From the NCBI GenBank assembly GCA_023412005.1, contig JAEYOE010000003.1, positions 1-64,000 of the forward strand: 64,000 bases of DNA, written 5' to 3'. Position numbers and translations under genes: made by a program. The notes below the pieces were generated by a model, which searched no databases, was not told where the DNA came from, and worked only from the letters and a program-made list of their open reading frames with translations. Of this stretch, positions 42,860-51,490 are shown piece by piece. The DNA is from Bacillota bacterium. GTDB taxonomy: Bacteria > Bacillota > Clostridia > Christensenellales > SZUA-584. How positions within the stretch are numbered: the stretch's first letter is position 1; each line of letters begins with the position of its first letter.

Positions 42860-43675
42860 CTAGCCGAAGCTGGAAACAAGCGTTTGAACAGTCAGCATCC
42901 ACCCATCCACCAGCACAAACAGCAGCACCTTAAACGGCAGCGATATCACAATAGGCGGCAGCATCATCATGCCCATCGCCATCAGCACGCTCGCCACAAT
43001 CATGTCGAGCACAATAAACGGTATGTACAGCAGAAAACCGATCTGAAACCCGCGTTTGATTTCGCTGGTGATGAAAGCGGGAATCAGTGCCGTGTTGGAT
43101 ACATCCTCCACCTTTTCAATATCCTTGTCAGCGTCAGATACGGAGATAAAGTAGTCCAAATCGCTTTTGTATGTTTGCTTAAACATAAAATCTCTGACCG
43201 GCTCCATCGCGCGTTCAAACGCTTCGTCCTCACTGATCCGATTCTCTATATACGGCTGATAAGCATTCACGTTGATATCATTAATAACCGGTGACATCAC
43301 AAAAAACGTTAAAAACAGTGCCAGCCCGATCAATACCTGATTGGGCGGCATCTGCTGCAAGCCAAGGCCGTTTCTGACTAACGACAGCACGATGATGATG
43401 CGCGGGAAGCATGTGAACATAATGAGAACAGACGGCAGCAGCGACAATATCGTGAGCAGCAGCACAATGTCCACCGTGTCGCTGCGGTCGCCGAGCAGCC
43501 CGCCGAGAGCCCCTTTGTCGGTATCTGTCCCCGAACTGTCCGTGCCGGCAATCGCACTGCAGCCTGCCATGAGCACAACAAGAGACAGACACAGCAGCAC
43601 CGCAAGCCATATTTTCATTTTTAACCGACGACGCCGCCGTTTTGGAAGCGGCGGCTGTGCGACAAGATTATTCAT
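42860..43675 (-). CDS. fliP: Flagellar export gate protein FliP
   Basis: FliP (271 residues) forms the export pore with FliQ and FliR. The family signatures are present: the RIIIVLSLVRNGLGLQQMPP region (about 95) and the last part with FLLYIPFIVLDMIVASVLMAMG (about 210). The N-terminus has a polybasic stretch (KRRRRRLK) then a hydrophobic core ending LMAGCSA, a lipobox-like site at Cys39, which is unusual for FliP. The start at 43675, with GAGG six bases upstream, overlaps the fliO stop (ATGAATAA). Confidence 0.95.
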   Translation of the reverse strand: MNNLVAQPPLPKRRRRRLKMKIWLAVLLCLSLVVLMAGCSAIAGTDSSGTDTDKGALGGLLGDRSDTVDIVLLLTILSLLPSVLIMFTCFPRIIIVLSLVRNGLGLQQMPPNQVLIGLALFLTFFVMSPVINDINVNAYQPYIENRISEDEAFERAMEPVRDFMFKQTYKSDLDYFISVSDADKDIEKVEDVSNTALIPAFITSEIKRGFQIGFLLYIPFIVLDMIVASVLMAMGMMMLPPIVISLPFKVLLFVLVDGWMLTVQTLVSSFG

Positions 43676-44171
43676 TCGGTTCCTCATTGTCTTGGGATTT
43701 TGCGTTTTTTCGTCTTTCTATCGCGCGCGTAATTTGATCGATATAATCGTTCTCAACGGCATCGGGCGGTTCAGAAGATTTGCTTTTCCGTTGCCTTTCC
43801 TCCCGCCTTGCTTTGGCAAGCACCTCCGGCGCTTTTCGCGCATTCGATAAAATTTCGGCAAACTTTGACAGTGCCCCTTGGGTGGTGTTTTTGGGCTGTT
43901 CTTCAGCTGCCGGTGCTTCACCCACATCCACTTCCCCAAGTGAACTGATGTTTTGATTGGTCACGCCAATCAGCAAGCTTTTGCCGCCCACCTTTACCAC
44001 CATCAGCATCTTATCTTTGGCGATGCCCATACGATCAAGAACGACAATATGCCTGCTTTTCATTATGTGTCTTGCTTTTCCCGATAGATATTTGGTCGTA
44101 AAATAAGCCGCAATCAGAACGGCTACCATAACGAGAATATAAAAAAGTGCAGACCCGAAATTGTCCCCCAT
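43668..44171 (-). CDS. fliO: Flagellar biosynthesis protein FliO
   Basis: FliO (167 residues) is a small membrane protein that helps FliP assemble. One membrane segment near the N-terminus (SALFYILVMVAVLIAAYFTT) is followed by a compact beta-rich domain (HIVVLDRMGIAKDKMLMVVKVGGKSLLIGVTNQNI, in part) and a charged tail (about 110-167). It lies immediately before fliP with an 8-base overlap, the standard order fliO-P-Q-R. Confidence 0.9.
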   Translation of the reverse strand: MGDNFGSALFYILVMVAVLIAAYFTTKYLSGKARHIMKSRHIVVLDRMGIAKDKMLMVVKVGGKSLLIGVTNQNISSLGEVDVGEAPAAEEQPKNTTQGALSKFAEILSNARKAPEVLAKARREERQRKSKSSEPPDAVENDYIDQITRAIERRKNAKSQDNEEPNE

Positions 44172-44244
44172 GAGATACCCCTTTCAGTCTACACTTTAAT
44201 AACCCATATTAAAATATGTGAAACAGATTTTATACTGCCAGAAA

Positions 44245-44535
44245 TTACACTTGCATGTTCATAACCTGATTGTAGGCATTGACCACTTTGTTTCTGATTT
44301 GTATTGCAAGCTCGAGCGCCAGCTCCGCCTTTTGAGATTCGATAAGCGGCGTGTGCAGGTCGTCCGTCTCGCCGGTCAGCAGCGCGGCATTTTGATCCTG
44401 CGATATATTTTCCGACTCTTTTGCGTTGTTGATTGCATCGTTTAAAATGTCTGTAAAGCTGCTTTCGCCTTGTGTTTTGCCGGTGCTGCCGATTGATCCG
44501 ATCCCGGTTACACCGCTGATTCCACTGATCTGCAT
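44245..44535 (-). CDS. fliE: Flagellar hook-basal body protein FliE
   Basis: FliE (96 residues) links the MS-ring to the proximal rod. The C-terminal part is characteristic: DDLHTPLIESQKAELALELAIQ, then IRNKVVNAYNQVMNMQV. The N-terminal third is Gly/Ser/Ile-rich and variable. It ends the rod block flgB-flgC-fliE, then a 73-base gap leads to fliO. Confidence 0.95.
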   Translation of the reverse strand: MQISGISGVTGIGSIGSTGKTQGESSFTDILNDAINNAKESENISQDQNAALLTGETDDLHTPLIESQKAELALELAIQIRNKVVNAYNQVMNMQV

Positions 44536-44551
44536 ATCAAATCACCTCTTT

Positions 44552-44974
44552 CTAGCCGCTGATTTCCAGAGCCTTTATCGCCATGCTCTTGGTGGCGTTA
44601 AGCGCCGTGACATTCGCTTCATACGAGCGCGTTGCTGACATCAGGTCGATAATCTCCTCGGTTTCATCCACATTTGGATAAGCCACATAGCCGTCTGCGT
44701 TCGCATCCGGATGCGTCGGGTCGTATTCATACTCAAAAGCCGATGCGTCTTCCACGATGCCTGTGACCATCACGCCGCCGCCCGTGGCCGAGTGCAGCGC
44801 GTCAGCAAACGTGGACGGTCTTTCGCCCATCGTCACCACCCGTCTGCGGTACGGCTCGCCGTCTGCGGTGCGTGTGGTATCTGCGTTGGCAATATTCTCA
44901 CTGATCACATTCATGCGCATACGCTGGGCCGTTAAAGCCGATGCGCTGATATCAAGCGATGATAAAAATCCCAT
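44552..44974 (-). CDS. flgC: Flagellar proximal rod protein FlgC
   Basis: FlgC (140 residues) is a rod protein. It has the N-terminal SLDISASALTAQRMRMNVIS, then ENIANADTTR, and the C-terminal helix MSATRSYEANVTALNATKSM. YPNVDETEEIIDLM is also typical. It follows flgB by six bases. Confidence 0.97.
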   Translation of the reverse strand: MGFLSSLDISASALTAQRMRMNVISENIANADTTRTADGEPYRRRVVTMGERPSTFADALHSATGGGVMVTGIVEDASAFEYEYDPTHPDANADGYVAYPNVDETEEIIDLMSATRSYEANVTALNATKSMAIKALEISG

Positions 44975-44980
44975 GCTTTA

Positions 44981-45379
44981 TTACTCCACATTATTAATCG
45001 CCGCGCTGAGCTTTCTGAACTCACTGCCCACCTGCTCAACCAGCGTGTTGTACAAAATTGAGTTTTTTGCCAATTCGGCATTCTCGTAATCGATGTCGAC
45101 ATTGTTGCCGTCCAGCCCCTCAGACGTACCTGTGTTTTTCTGTACGGCCGCCTGTATACCCTGTGAAGAGAAATCCATGTGCCCTTCTCTTGTCTTCTTT
45201 GTGGAGAAATCGCCCTCATTGACCGCCGCTTCAAAAGCCTTCTCAAAGGTTACGGACGAACTCTTAAAGCCCGGCGTGTCCACATTGGCGATGTTATTGG
45301 TAATAACCTCATTTTTTAGCCACGAAGCATCCAGCCCTTTTTGAAGCATATTCACATTGTTAAATATCTTATCGATCAT
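44981..45379 (-). CDS. flgB: Flagellar proximal rod protein FlgB
   Basis: FlgB (132 residues) is a rod protein. The family core is EVITNNIANVDTPGFKSSSV near residue 25 and DGNNVDIDYENAELAKNSILY at about 88-108. It is 14 bases downstream of the lytic transglycosylase gene, which could cut the wall for the rod. Confidence 0.97.
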   Translation of the reverse strand: MIDKIFNNVNMLQKGLDASWLKNEVITNNIANVDTPGFKSSSVTFEKAFEAAVNEGDFSTKKTREGHMDFSSQGIQAAVQKNTGTSEGLDGNNVDIDYENAELAKNSILYNTLVEQVGSEFRKLSAAINNVE

Positions 45380-45393
45380 TGCTTGTGCGCCCC

Positions 45394-46023
45394 CTAAACA
45401 GCCGCAAACTGGTTATAATACTTCAGCACCTTATCAACATACCCCCGCACGCCTTCCGAAATTTTCGAATACTGGGCGGGATCATTCGCATTCGTGATAT
45501 CCAGCCGTCCGATACGCCCCGGGCCTGTGTTGTAGGCCGCCAGCGCGAGCCGAACGTCTCCAAAACGATTGAGCTGCTGCATCAAATACGTGCTGCCGCC
45601 CATCACATTCTGATAAGCGTCAAACGAATTCGTCACACCCAACGATTTTGCCGTGCCCGGCATCAGCTGCATCAACCCCTGCGCCCCGCAGCCCGATTCT
45701 GCATTCGTGCGGAATGAGGATTCCACCTGTATCACCGCTTTAATCAGCGCCGGATCCAGCCCCGTTTTGATGGCCGCTTGCCGCACCGCCGCATCTATCT
45801 CTTCGGTAGATGCGCTAACCGCCAGCTTTGAACCGCCTGTGTATGGGCTGTAAGCATCGGGTGCGAGGTCTGTTTGCAAACTCTCAAGCCCCATGCGCTG
45901 CTCCACGTCGCTCAAAATATCGCTGAATGCTCCGGAAGCGCCGCCGAGTTTGGCGGCCTTTGTTGCAAGAACGCTCTGGAACTTTGCGAGCTTATTCATA
46001 TAAATGTTTTCAACATTGCTCAT
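45394..46023 (-). CDS. Flagellar-operon lytic transglycosylase (SLT domain)
   Basis: The product has a goose-type/SLT lysozyme domain in its C-terminal half: IKAVIQVESSFRTNAESG includes the catalytic Glu, GAQGLMQLMPGTAKSLG is the SLT core, and LALAAYNTGPGRIG is the last motif. Such enzymes cut peptidoglycan glycan strands. Its position next to flgB suggests it opens the wall for the rod; many Firmicutes lack a FlgJ muramidase. No signal peptide is seen, so flagellar export may be used. The start is uncertain: 46095 (overlapping cheB), 46023 or 45999 are in frame and none has a clear ribosome binding site. Confidence 0.85.
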   Translation of the reverse strand: MSNVENIYMNKLAKFQSVLATKAAKLGGASGAFSDILSDVEQRMGLESLQTDLAPDAYSPYTGGSKLAVSASTEEIDAAVRQAAIKTGLDPALIKAVIQVESSFRTNAESGCGAQGLMQLMPGTAKSLGVTNSFDAYQNVMGGSTYLMQQLNRFGDVRLALAAYNTGPGRIGRLDITNANDPAQYSKISEGVRGYVDKVLKYYNQFAAV

Positions 46024-46032
46024 ACATTTAAA

Positions 46033-46060
46033 ATATCGGCTTTTTACGCTTTTTCCTTTA
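46033..46060 (-). promoter_or_regulatory. Sigma-28-type promoter upstream of the lytic transglycosylase gene
   Basis: On the minus strand TAAA (46057-46060), a 16-base spacer, and GCCGATAT (46033-46040) match the sigma-28 consensus. It lies in the 11-98 bases after the cheB stop. If the transglycosylase begins at 46023, the transcript would be almost leaderless; if at 46095, the promoter is inside the gene. It would add a late promoter ahead of flgB-flgC-fliE. Confidence 0.65.
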
Positions 46061-46070
46061 GCGATTTCTT

Positions 46071-47117
46071 TCAGCGCGAAATTCGGCTGTGCCATGCATA
46101 TATCTCGCGGGCAATCGCACCGAGCGGCAGCTCTTTTTCTACCGCGCCGATTTTATTGGCAACGGCGGGCATACCGTACACCACACACGTTTTCTGATCC
46201 TGCCCAATCGTGGACGCACCGCTTTGCCTCATGGTGAGCAGCCCTTTGGCTCCGTCGCTGCCCATACCCGTCATAATCACACCCAATCGGTTAATACCCT
46301 TTAATTTGGCAACCGAATCAAATAAATAATCTACCGACGGGCAATGGCCGCTGATTTTTTCGCCTTCCCGGCATTCCACCACAAACCCGCTTGCGCGTTT
46401 CACCACACCCATGTGCAGCCCGCCTTCGGCAATCAGCACTGTGCCGGGCTTCACTTCGTCATTGTTCTTGGCTTCTTTAACCTCCATCGTGCAGATGTTG
46501 TTAAGACGCTCCGCATAAAGCCTCGTAAAAACAGGCGGCATATGCTGAACGATAACGATGCCGGGCAAATCGCTCCCCAGCTCACGCAATATGGAAAGTG
46601 TCGCTTCTGTTCCGCCTGTGGATGCGCCGATGGCAATAATACCTTTGGATGCCGGCGTTCCCGACTTTTCCAGCGATTCGCTTCTGGCCGGACTGTGCTT
46701 ATACTGCCCCACCTTCGCAATCGACGCAATCTTGATTTTCACCGTCATTTCAGATATAAACTGTATTTTGTCCCGCTCCGTCCTGAGCTCGGGTTTGGTG
46801 ATAAAATCCACCGCTCCCGCATCCAGCGCATCAAAAACATTGCTGCTTACCGCGCTGATAACCACAACCGGCAGCGGGTACTGAGGCATCAGCTTTTTTA
46901 AGAACTCAATACCGTTCATCTTCGGCATGTTGATATCAAGCGTCATCACATCGGGCTTAAGCTCTAGTATCTTGTCTCTCGCTTCAAAAGGGTCGCCCGC
47001 TTTGCCCACTATTTCGATACCCGGGTCAGACGACAGCGCGGAGGAAATATACTCCCTCATAAACATGGAATCATCAACAACCAAAACCCTGACTGCTCTT
47101 GCTGGCATACGCGTCAC
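46071..47117 (-). CDS. cheB: Chemotaxis protein-glutamate methylesterase CheB
   Basis: CheB (348 residues) removes methyl groups from (and deamidates) chemoreceptors. The receiver domain (about 8-125) has VVDDSMFMR and the phosphorylation site VMTLDINMPKMNG (Asp61). The methylesterase domain (about 160-345) has the catalytic Ser in AIGASTGGTEATLSIL, His in VQHMPPVFT, and Asp in VIMTGMGSDGAKG. The start is GTG at 47117 overlapping the cheR stop (GTGA); an ATG three codons later is an alternative. Confidence 0.97.
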   Translation of the reverse strand: MTRMPARAVRVLVVDDSMFMREYISSALSSDPGIEIVGKAGDPFEARDKILELKPDVMTLDINMPKMNGIEFLKKLMPQYPLPVVVISAVSSNVFDALDAGAVDFITKPELRTERDKIQFISEMTVKIKIASIAKVGQYKHSPARSESLEKSGTPASKGIIAIGASTGGTEATLSILRELGSDLPGIVIVQHMPPVFTRLYAERLNNICTMEVKEAKNNDEVKPGTVLIAEGGLHMGVVKRASGFVVECREGEKISGHCPSVDYLFDSVAKLKGINRLGVIMTGMGSDGAKGLLTMRQSGASTIGQDQKTCVVYGMPAVANKIGAVEKELPLGAIAREIYAWHSRISR

Positions 47118-47929
47118 CCTACCTTCTTATATACCGATGGTATCAGACTCTTGAATTGAAACTCTGCTCTGTCAACCGTTTCAGACTGCCCGACAAAAAG
47201 ATATCCGCCGGGCTCCAGCGCGTTGTAAAACTTCTGTATCAGCGTTTTTTTGGTTTGATCGTTAAAGTAGATCATCACATTCCGACAGAAAATCACGTGG
47301 AATTTTTTCTTGAACGGAAACCGGTCTTCTATCAGATTAAACCGCCTGAAAATCACTTCGTTTTTCAGCGCGCTGTTCACCTGCCAGTTGCCGTCCGGCA
47401 TTCTGTTAAAATAATTCAGCTTCCAGTTTGCAGGCACGTTTTTTAAGCACTCGTCGTCGTAAATGCCGTTTATCGCCGCATCCAGCGCCTTGACCGAGAT
47501 ATCCGTCGCAAGCACTTTTGAATCCCACTTGCTTTTTTCGGTACCAAAAAAATCAGCGGTCAGCATGGCAAGGGTATACGGTTCCTGTCCCGTTGAACAC
47601 CCGGCGCTCCATATTCTCAAATCACGGTCTTTCACACCCGCGCTCAGCTCAACAAGCACCTTGTCCTTGAAAAACTGAAAGTGATCCCATTCCCTCATAA
47701 AATAAGAGTAGTTTGTGGTCAATCGATTTAATACCTGATTGATCTGCTCCCCTGTCGGATCATTGAAAACAAAATCCAAGAAAGACGAATAGTCGTTAAA
47801 TCCGCCTGCCACCAAATAGTTATTAAGCCGGCTCTCAATCAGCGTCCGCTTCTTAATAAGATTAATCCCGTAGGATTTTTGCATATAATCAACCAATGTA
47901 TGAAATTCTTTGTCTTTTATCTGTATCAT
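47114..47929 (-). CDS. cheR: Chemotaxis receptor methyltransferase CheR
   Basis: CheR (271 residues) methylates chemoreceptor glutamates using S-adenosylmethionine. The N-terminal CheR_N helical part (about 1-75; LIKKRTLIESRLNNYLVAGG) precedes the methyltransferase domain with the SAM loop IWSAGCSTGQEPYTLAML and FHVIFCRNVMIYFNDQTKKTL. It is coupled to cheB by a 4-base overlap. The ribosome binding site before the ATG is weak, and a G/C-rich hairpin lies 22-41 bases upstream. Confidence 0.97.
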   Translation of the reverse strand: MIQIKDKEFHTLVDYMQKSYGINLIKKRTLIESRLNNYLVAGGFNDYSSFLDFVFNDPTGEQINQVLNRLTTNYSYFMREWDHFQFFKDKVLVELSAGVKDRDLRIWSAGCSTGQEPYTLAMLTADFFGTEKSKWDSKVLATDISVKALDAAINGIYDDECLKNVPANWKLNYFNRMPDGNWQVNSALKNEVIFRRFNLIEDRFPFKKKFHVIFCRNVMIYFNDQTKKTLIQKFYNALEPGGYLFVGQSETVDRAEFQFKSLIPSVYKKVG

Positions 47930-47950
47930 TTTTTACCGTTGTGCAAAAGA

Positions 47951-47970
47951 AGGGGAATGAATTCCCCCCT
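47951..47970 (-). other. Hairpin in the cheR leader
   Basis: GGGGAAT and ATTCCCC form a perfect 7-base stem with a 2-base loop; the arms are extended by extra C's. It lies just upstream of cheR and after the cheW terminator. On the minus strand it is followed by CTTCTTTT, so it could be a weak terminator or a translation-shaping structure. Confidence 0.4.
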
Positions 47971-48011
47971 TTCGCAATTATCGTATTATTTTCTGCGTTT
48001 ATTGCTTTGAT

Positions 48012-48042
48012 AAAAAACACGGCAGGATATGCCGGTTTTTTT
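48012..48042 (-). terminator. Terminator after cheW
   Basis: CGGCA pairs with TGCCG around a 5-base loop, with A- and T-runs on the two sides so that it works on the minus strand (TGTTTTTTATC). It starts 5 bases after the cheW stop codon. It separates the fliD-cheW block from cheR-cheB. Confidence 0.85.
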
Positions 48043-48046
48043 GTTG

Positions 48047-48538
48047 TTATTCTATTTCGCTGATCTCTTTGGTTTCTTGGTCATCAAAGAGTTTTTTACA
48101 GTCAAGCAGCAGCGTCACTTCGTCTCCGATTTTACCGATGCCGCGAATATACCGGTTGCGGATGCCCGATTTGTAGCTCGGCGGGGGCGCAATATCCTCA
48201 TCCTCAATGCTTAGCACCTCTGCCACCTTGTCCACAATCAGCCCGACAATCATATCCTGCGTGTCGACCACAACGATGCACGTCCGGTCATCATACTCTA
48301 TCGCTTCTTTGTTGAACTTAAGACGCATATCGATGACGGGAATGATTTTGCCGCGGAGGTTGATGATGCCTTTAATGTATTCGGCAACTTCAGGTATTTT
48401 CGTAATATGCTGCAGTCCGATAATCTCGGTGACATATTCAATTTCAATGCCGTAAATCTCTTCACCCAGATTAAATGTTAAAAACCGTCCGTGTTGAGTA
48501 TCCTCTTCCTGCTCAAACAATTCGTTTTCCAAGTTCAT
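48047..48538 (-). CDS. cheW: Chemotaxis coupling protein CheW
   Basis: CheW (163 residues) couples chemoreceptors to CheA. It has the two-subdomain SH3-like fold with FLTFNLGEEIYGIEIEYVTEII, then ITKIPEVAEYIKGIINLRGKIIPVIDMRLKF (in part) and MIVGLIVDKVAEVLSIE. The acidic N-terminal segment is typical. It is the last gene before a terminator. No receptor gene lies nearby. Confidence 0.97.
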   Translation of the reverse strand: MNLENELFEQEEDTQHGRFLTFNLGEEIYGIEIEYVTEIIGLQHITKIPEVAEYIKGIINLRGKIIPVIDMRLKFNKEAIEYDDRTCIVVVDTQDMIVGLIVDKVAEVLSIEDEDIAPPPSYKSGIRNRYIRGIGKIGDEVTLLLDCKKLFDDQETKEISEIE

Positions 48539-48572
48539 CTTTTTTCCCTCCTATAATATACTGTCTTATTCA

Positions 48573-49025
48573 TTACAGAAACAGATCAACCAACATCCCC
48601 CGAATGTCGTCTACCATTTGCAGCAGCTTTAAGTTGTCCTTCTGATCTGACAATATTTCGCGCGCAAGTTCCTCCAGCTTTTGATTAACATTTCGAATCA
48701 CGAGAAAAACCTTATGCCGTCCTCTGGAATCGAATACGCTGGATTTGGTACAGGCAAACGCATTACCTGCCGCCTCGCCGAGCAGCTCGCCAATCAGCAT
48801 CCTGTATTCGGCAAACGCCTTGATATCTGCCTTTGCCTTTATCTTTTCTCCCTGTTTGTATATCTTCTCCTGCAGTTCTCCAAGATACTGCATGTACTGC
48901 GCCTCATTGAGCGTGGTCAACTGGCGAAAAAAAGCCCTGCCCGAATCTGGGGCGGCCTGTCTGTCAACTGCCGTGTAACGCTCCATATTATCGCTGACGA
49001 TGTGGTTCACATCCGAAACTTTCAT
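48573..49025 (-). CDS. YaaR-family (DUF327) protein
   Basis: This 150-residue protein matches the YaaR/DUF327 family: a FFRQLTTLNEAQYMQYLGEL segment, then IKAFAEYRMLIGELLGEAA, and the signature GRHKVFLVIRNVNQKLEELA. It is helical and has no signal peptide. YaaR-like genes are often near flagellar or DNA-replication genes, and their function is not established. Its place between the FliT-like gene and cheW suggests a flagellar role. Confidence 0.85.
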   Translation of the reverse strand: MKVSDVNHIVSDNMERYTAVDRQAAPDSGRAFFRQLTTLNEAQYMQYLGELQEKIYKQGEKIKAKADIKAFAEYRMLIGELLGEAAGNAFACTKSSVFDSRGRHKVFLVIRNVNQKLEELAREILSDQKDNLKLLQMVDDIRGMLVDLFL

Positions 49026-49048
49026 GCTACCGTGTCCACCCTGGCCGT

Positions 49049-49468
49049 TTACTTCTTTTCATCGAAATAAAAGGCATCAGTCTTCTGATATGCGTTAATA
49101 TACTTGCCGATTCCTTGCTTTTTCTGATTCAGATTCTTCAGTTCATCTTTATACAGTTCTATCTTTATTTGAGCCCGCGCCGTGTTTTGCTCATCAAGCT
49201 GTATGATCTCTTGAATAATACCACGAATATCTTGCTTTAAAACAAGAATTTGTGCATCATCCGCAGCAGAAATTTGTTTTTCCATTTTTGAAAAGGCATC
49301 AATCTTGACGATGATGCCTTCACGCGCTTCGAGACTGCCTGCAAAAGCGTCGACATCATCGTTTTCGAGCATACCGGCGCATTGCCGGGTTATGTCGCGC
49401 ATTTTAGTCAGCCATTCTTTTTTCTGCTCCAGTATATATTGCAGTTGATCACGGTCAGTCTGGCTCAT
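49049..49468 (-). CDS. FliT/FlgN-like putative flagellar chaperone
   Basis: The 139-residue protein is almost entirely helical, with repeating heptads (LQYILEQKKEWLTKMRDI; IIQEIIQLDEQNTARAQIKIEL). No strong family signature is visible. Its position directly after fliS, with a 4-base overlap, is where FliT-type chaperones (for the FliD cap) are found. I infer a FliT-like role from size, helicity and context only; it could also be a FlgN-like chaperone. Confidence 0.6.
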   Translation of the reverse strand: MSQTDRDQLQYILEQKKEWLTKMRDITRQCAGMLENDDVDAFAGSLEAREGIIVKIDAFSKMEKQISAADDAQILVLKQDIRGIIQEIIQLDEQNTARAQIKIELYKDELKNLNQKKQGIGKYINAYQKTDAFYFDEKK

Positions 49469-49872
49469 TCAGCTTCCTGTCCGGCCGCATACAGGCCGCC
49501 TTTGTATTCTTTGTGCACCTGCTCCCAAGCATCGCGCAGGCTGGACATAATGCCAACCAGCGGTTCGATCCCGGCCGCATCCTTGGATGCGTTGATGCTC
49601 ACGATTTCGTGATGAACATACTCGTAAATCTTCAGCAGATCCTGCGCAATGCCGTAGCTTAAATCCAGGCCCATCATAAGCTCCATCACAATGTCCTGCG
49701 AGGCCTTCAAATGCTCATTGGCCGCCTCCGCACTCGTTTTTCCGATGGCGATTTCAGCCAGATGCAAATGCTTGATGGCTCCGTTATAAAGCATAATCAC
49801 AAGCTCTATCGGGTTGGCCATCAACACATTCTGTTTTTTATACTGTTGGTATGAATTAATCATCGCGCTCAT
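49465..49872 (-). CDS. fliS: Flagellin export chaperone FliS
   Basis: FliS (135 residues) binds flagellin in the cytoplasm until export. The family pattern is clear: MINSYQQYKKQNVLMANPIELVIMLYNGAIKHL, in part, then LKASQDIVMELMMGLDLSYG and a C-terminal helix region. ATG 49872 is preferred because AAGGAG is eight bases upstream; an ATG two codons earlier is too close. It sits just after fliD and overlaps the FliT-like gene. Confidence 0.97.
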   Translation of the reverse strand: MSAMINSYQQYKKQNVLMANPIELVIMLYNGAIKHLHLAEIAIGKTSAEAANEHLKASQDIVMELMMGLDLSYGIAQDLLKIYEYVHHEIVSINASKDAAGIEPLVGIMSSLRDAWEQVHKEYKGGLYAAGQEAE

Positions 49873-49909
49873 ATTCATCTCTCCTTTGTAGTGCTATGTG
49901 TTGTTATGA

Positions 49910-51460
49910 TTATTTTCCGGAAGAAAACATGGATGCCATCCAGTTCGACTGGCTATTCAGCTTTGCGAGCGCGGCCTCCATCGCGCTGAATTTTTTATAA
50001 AGCGCCTCTGATTTGGTGTACATCTTTTCTTCGAGCGTTTCCACCGCATCCTTGGCATCCGAAATGTTTTTATCAAGCGACTTCAGCGATACATCCGTCG
50101 CGCGCGACGTATAGTTCAACAGCGTATCCGATATACGCGCCATAAATCCCGATTCATTGAACTTCACGCTTGCATCGGTCGACTTCGACGTTTTCGTGAA
50201 AAGGCTGGTCACGGCATCCGGGTTCGTTTCCAGTGCTGTTCTTAACTTGTCTTTATTAAGCGTAATCTTGGCACCGTCGGCATAAGCCCCTGTTGTGAGC
50301 CCGATATCCGAAAGCTTCATACCCGTGCCTTCAACGGTGGTGTACAGCGCTTTTCTAACATTTGTGAGCAGCTGCTGGATCCCCGAGTCGTTATGAAGCA
50401 GACCGCTTTTGGCTTTCTCTTCCCATTTATTAATATCGGCTTCCTTCATACTGTCTTTCTGTTCGTCTGTCAGCGGTGCGTAGGCCCGGTAAACAGATTC
50501 GCCGACCAGATTTTGAAGCTTGCCGACCAGTTCGTTGTAAGAATCAACAAATTTGGATATCCTATCAACAATGGTGTCCACATTCTTTTTGACAGTGAAA
50601 GAAATTCCCTTGTCGTCTGCACCGGCCGGAATATATTGATCGTTTAATGTATACGTAATACCGTCGATTGTAAACGTATTGCTCGATTTAACCACATCAA
50701 TGCCGTCGATCTTCAGCATTGCGTCTTTACCGGGTTTGGTCTGCTCCGCAATGCCGATAGCGCCCGCCACCGTGTTGCCTTCGCCGTCCTGATACGAGAA
50801 CAGGTTGCCCGATGTGTTCTTTATTTCAATCTTGCTTGCGCTTCCTGTCGTTTTGGATATGATATTAAAGCCGTCCTTCAAGCTGCTGTAGCTGATTTTA
50901 ACGCCCGCATCCGACGCGTTAATCTCGCTCATCATATCGTTCAGCGTCGTATCCTGCGAGAATGTGAACGACGCCCCGTTAATCGAAAATTTGATTTCAC
51001 CGTTGGCGTCAAAATTCAACGGCGTTTTGAAGCTTAAATCTTTAAGCGCCGCATTTCTGTTGATTTCAGCCGAAAATACATCTGTGCTGTCTAAGCTCGC
51101 CGCCTCAGCCAGCTGTGTGATGCTGTTGATGGTCATTTTGCCTTCCAATGCGGCAGACCCGGCCTTTATCGTCACCGCGCTGGTGGTGGTCAGCATCGTC
51201 ACATCAAACGCGCTGTAAGACGAAGCGGAAAGCATATTGTTTGACGCATTCAGTACGCTCATATTGCTTTCTCTGAACGTCTTTATCAGCGAATTGACGG
51301 AACGCAGCGCATCGGCCTTCCATTGCATCTTCGTGGTCGACTGATTTTGCTTGTCCAATCTCGACTGATATGACGCCAGCATACTCTTTACGATGGTGTC
51401 GGTTTCCAGGCCGGAAGCCAGTCCGGTCACACGGTTTGTGTTTACGGGATTTATAGCCAT
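49910..51460 (-). CDS. fliD: Flagellar filament cap protein FliD
   Basis: FliD (516 residues) forms the filament cap that places flagellin subunits. The N-terminal region has VTGLASGLETDTIVKSMLASYQSRLDK (in part), the D2/D3 domains span about 80-390, and the C-terminal coil region ends with LYKKFSAMEAALAKLNSQSNWMASMF (in part), which is typical. It precedes fliS by 37 bases. No cysteine is present. Confidence 0.97.
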   Translation of the reverse strand: MAINPVNTNRVTGLASGLETDTIVKSMLASYQSRLDKQNQSTTKMQWKADALRSVNSLIKTFRESNMSVLNASNNMLSASSYSAFDVTMLTTTSAVTIKAGSAALEGKMTINSITQLAEAASLDSTDVFSAEINRNAALKDLSFKTPLNFDANGEIKFSINGASFTFSQDTTLNDMMSEINASDAGVKISYSSLKDGFNIISKTTGSASKIEIKNTSGNLFSYQDGEGNTVAGAIGIAEQTKPGKDAMLKIDGIDVVKSSNTFTIDGITYTLNDQYIPAGADDKGISFTVKKNVDTIVDRISKFVDSYNELVGKLQNLVGESVYRAYAPLTDEQKDSMKEADINKWEEKAKSGLLHNDSGIQQLLTNVRKALYTTVEGTGMKLSDIGLTTGAYADGAKITLNKDKLRTALETNPDAVTSLFTKTSKSTDASVKFNESGFMARISDTLLNYTSRATDVSLKSLDKNISDAKDAVETLEEKMYTKSEALYKKFSAMEAALAKLNSQSNWMASMFSSGK

Positions 51461-51490
51461 TTTACATACCTCCTTGTATCCGACTGTTCC

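Noticed and set aside
47971..48011. A sigma-28 promoter for cheR
   Set aside because: TAAA and TACGATAA are present on the minus strand but with a spacer of only 12 bases.
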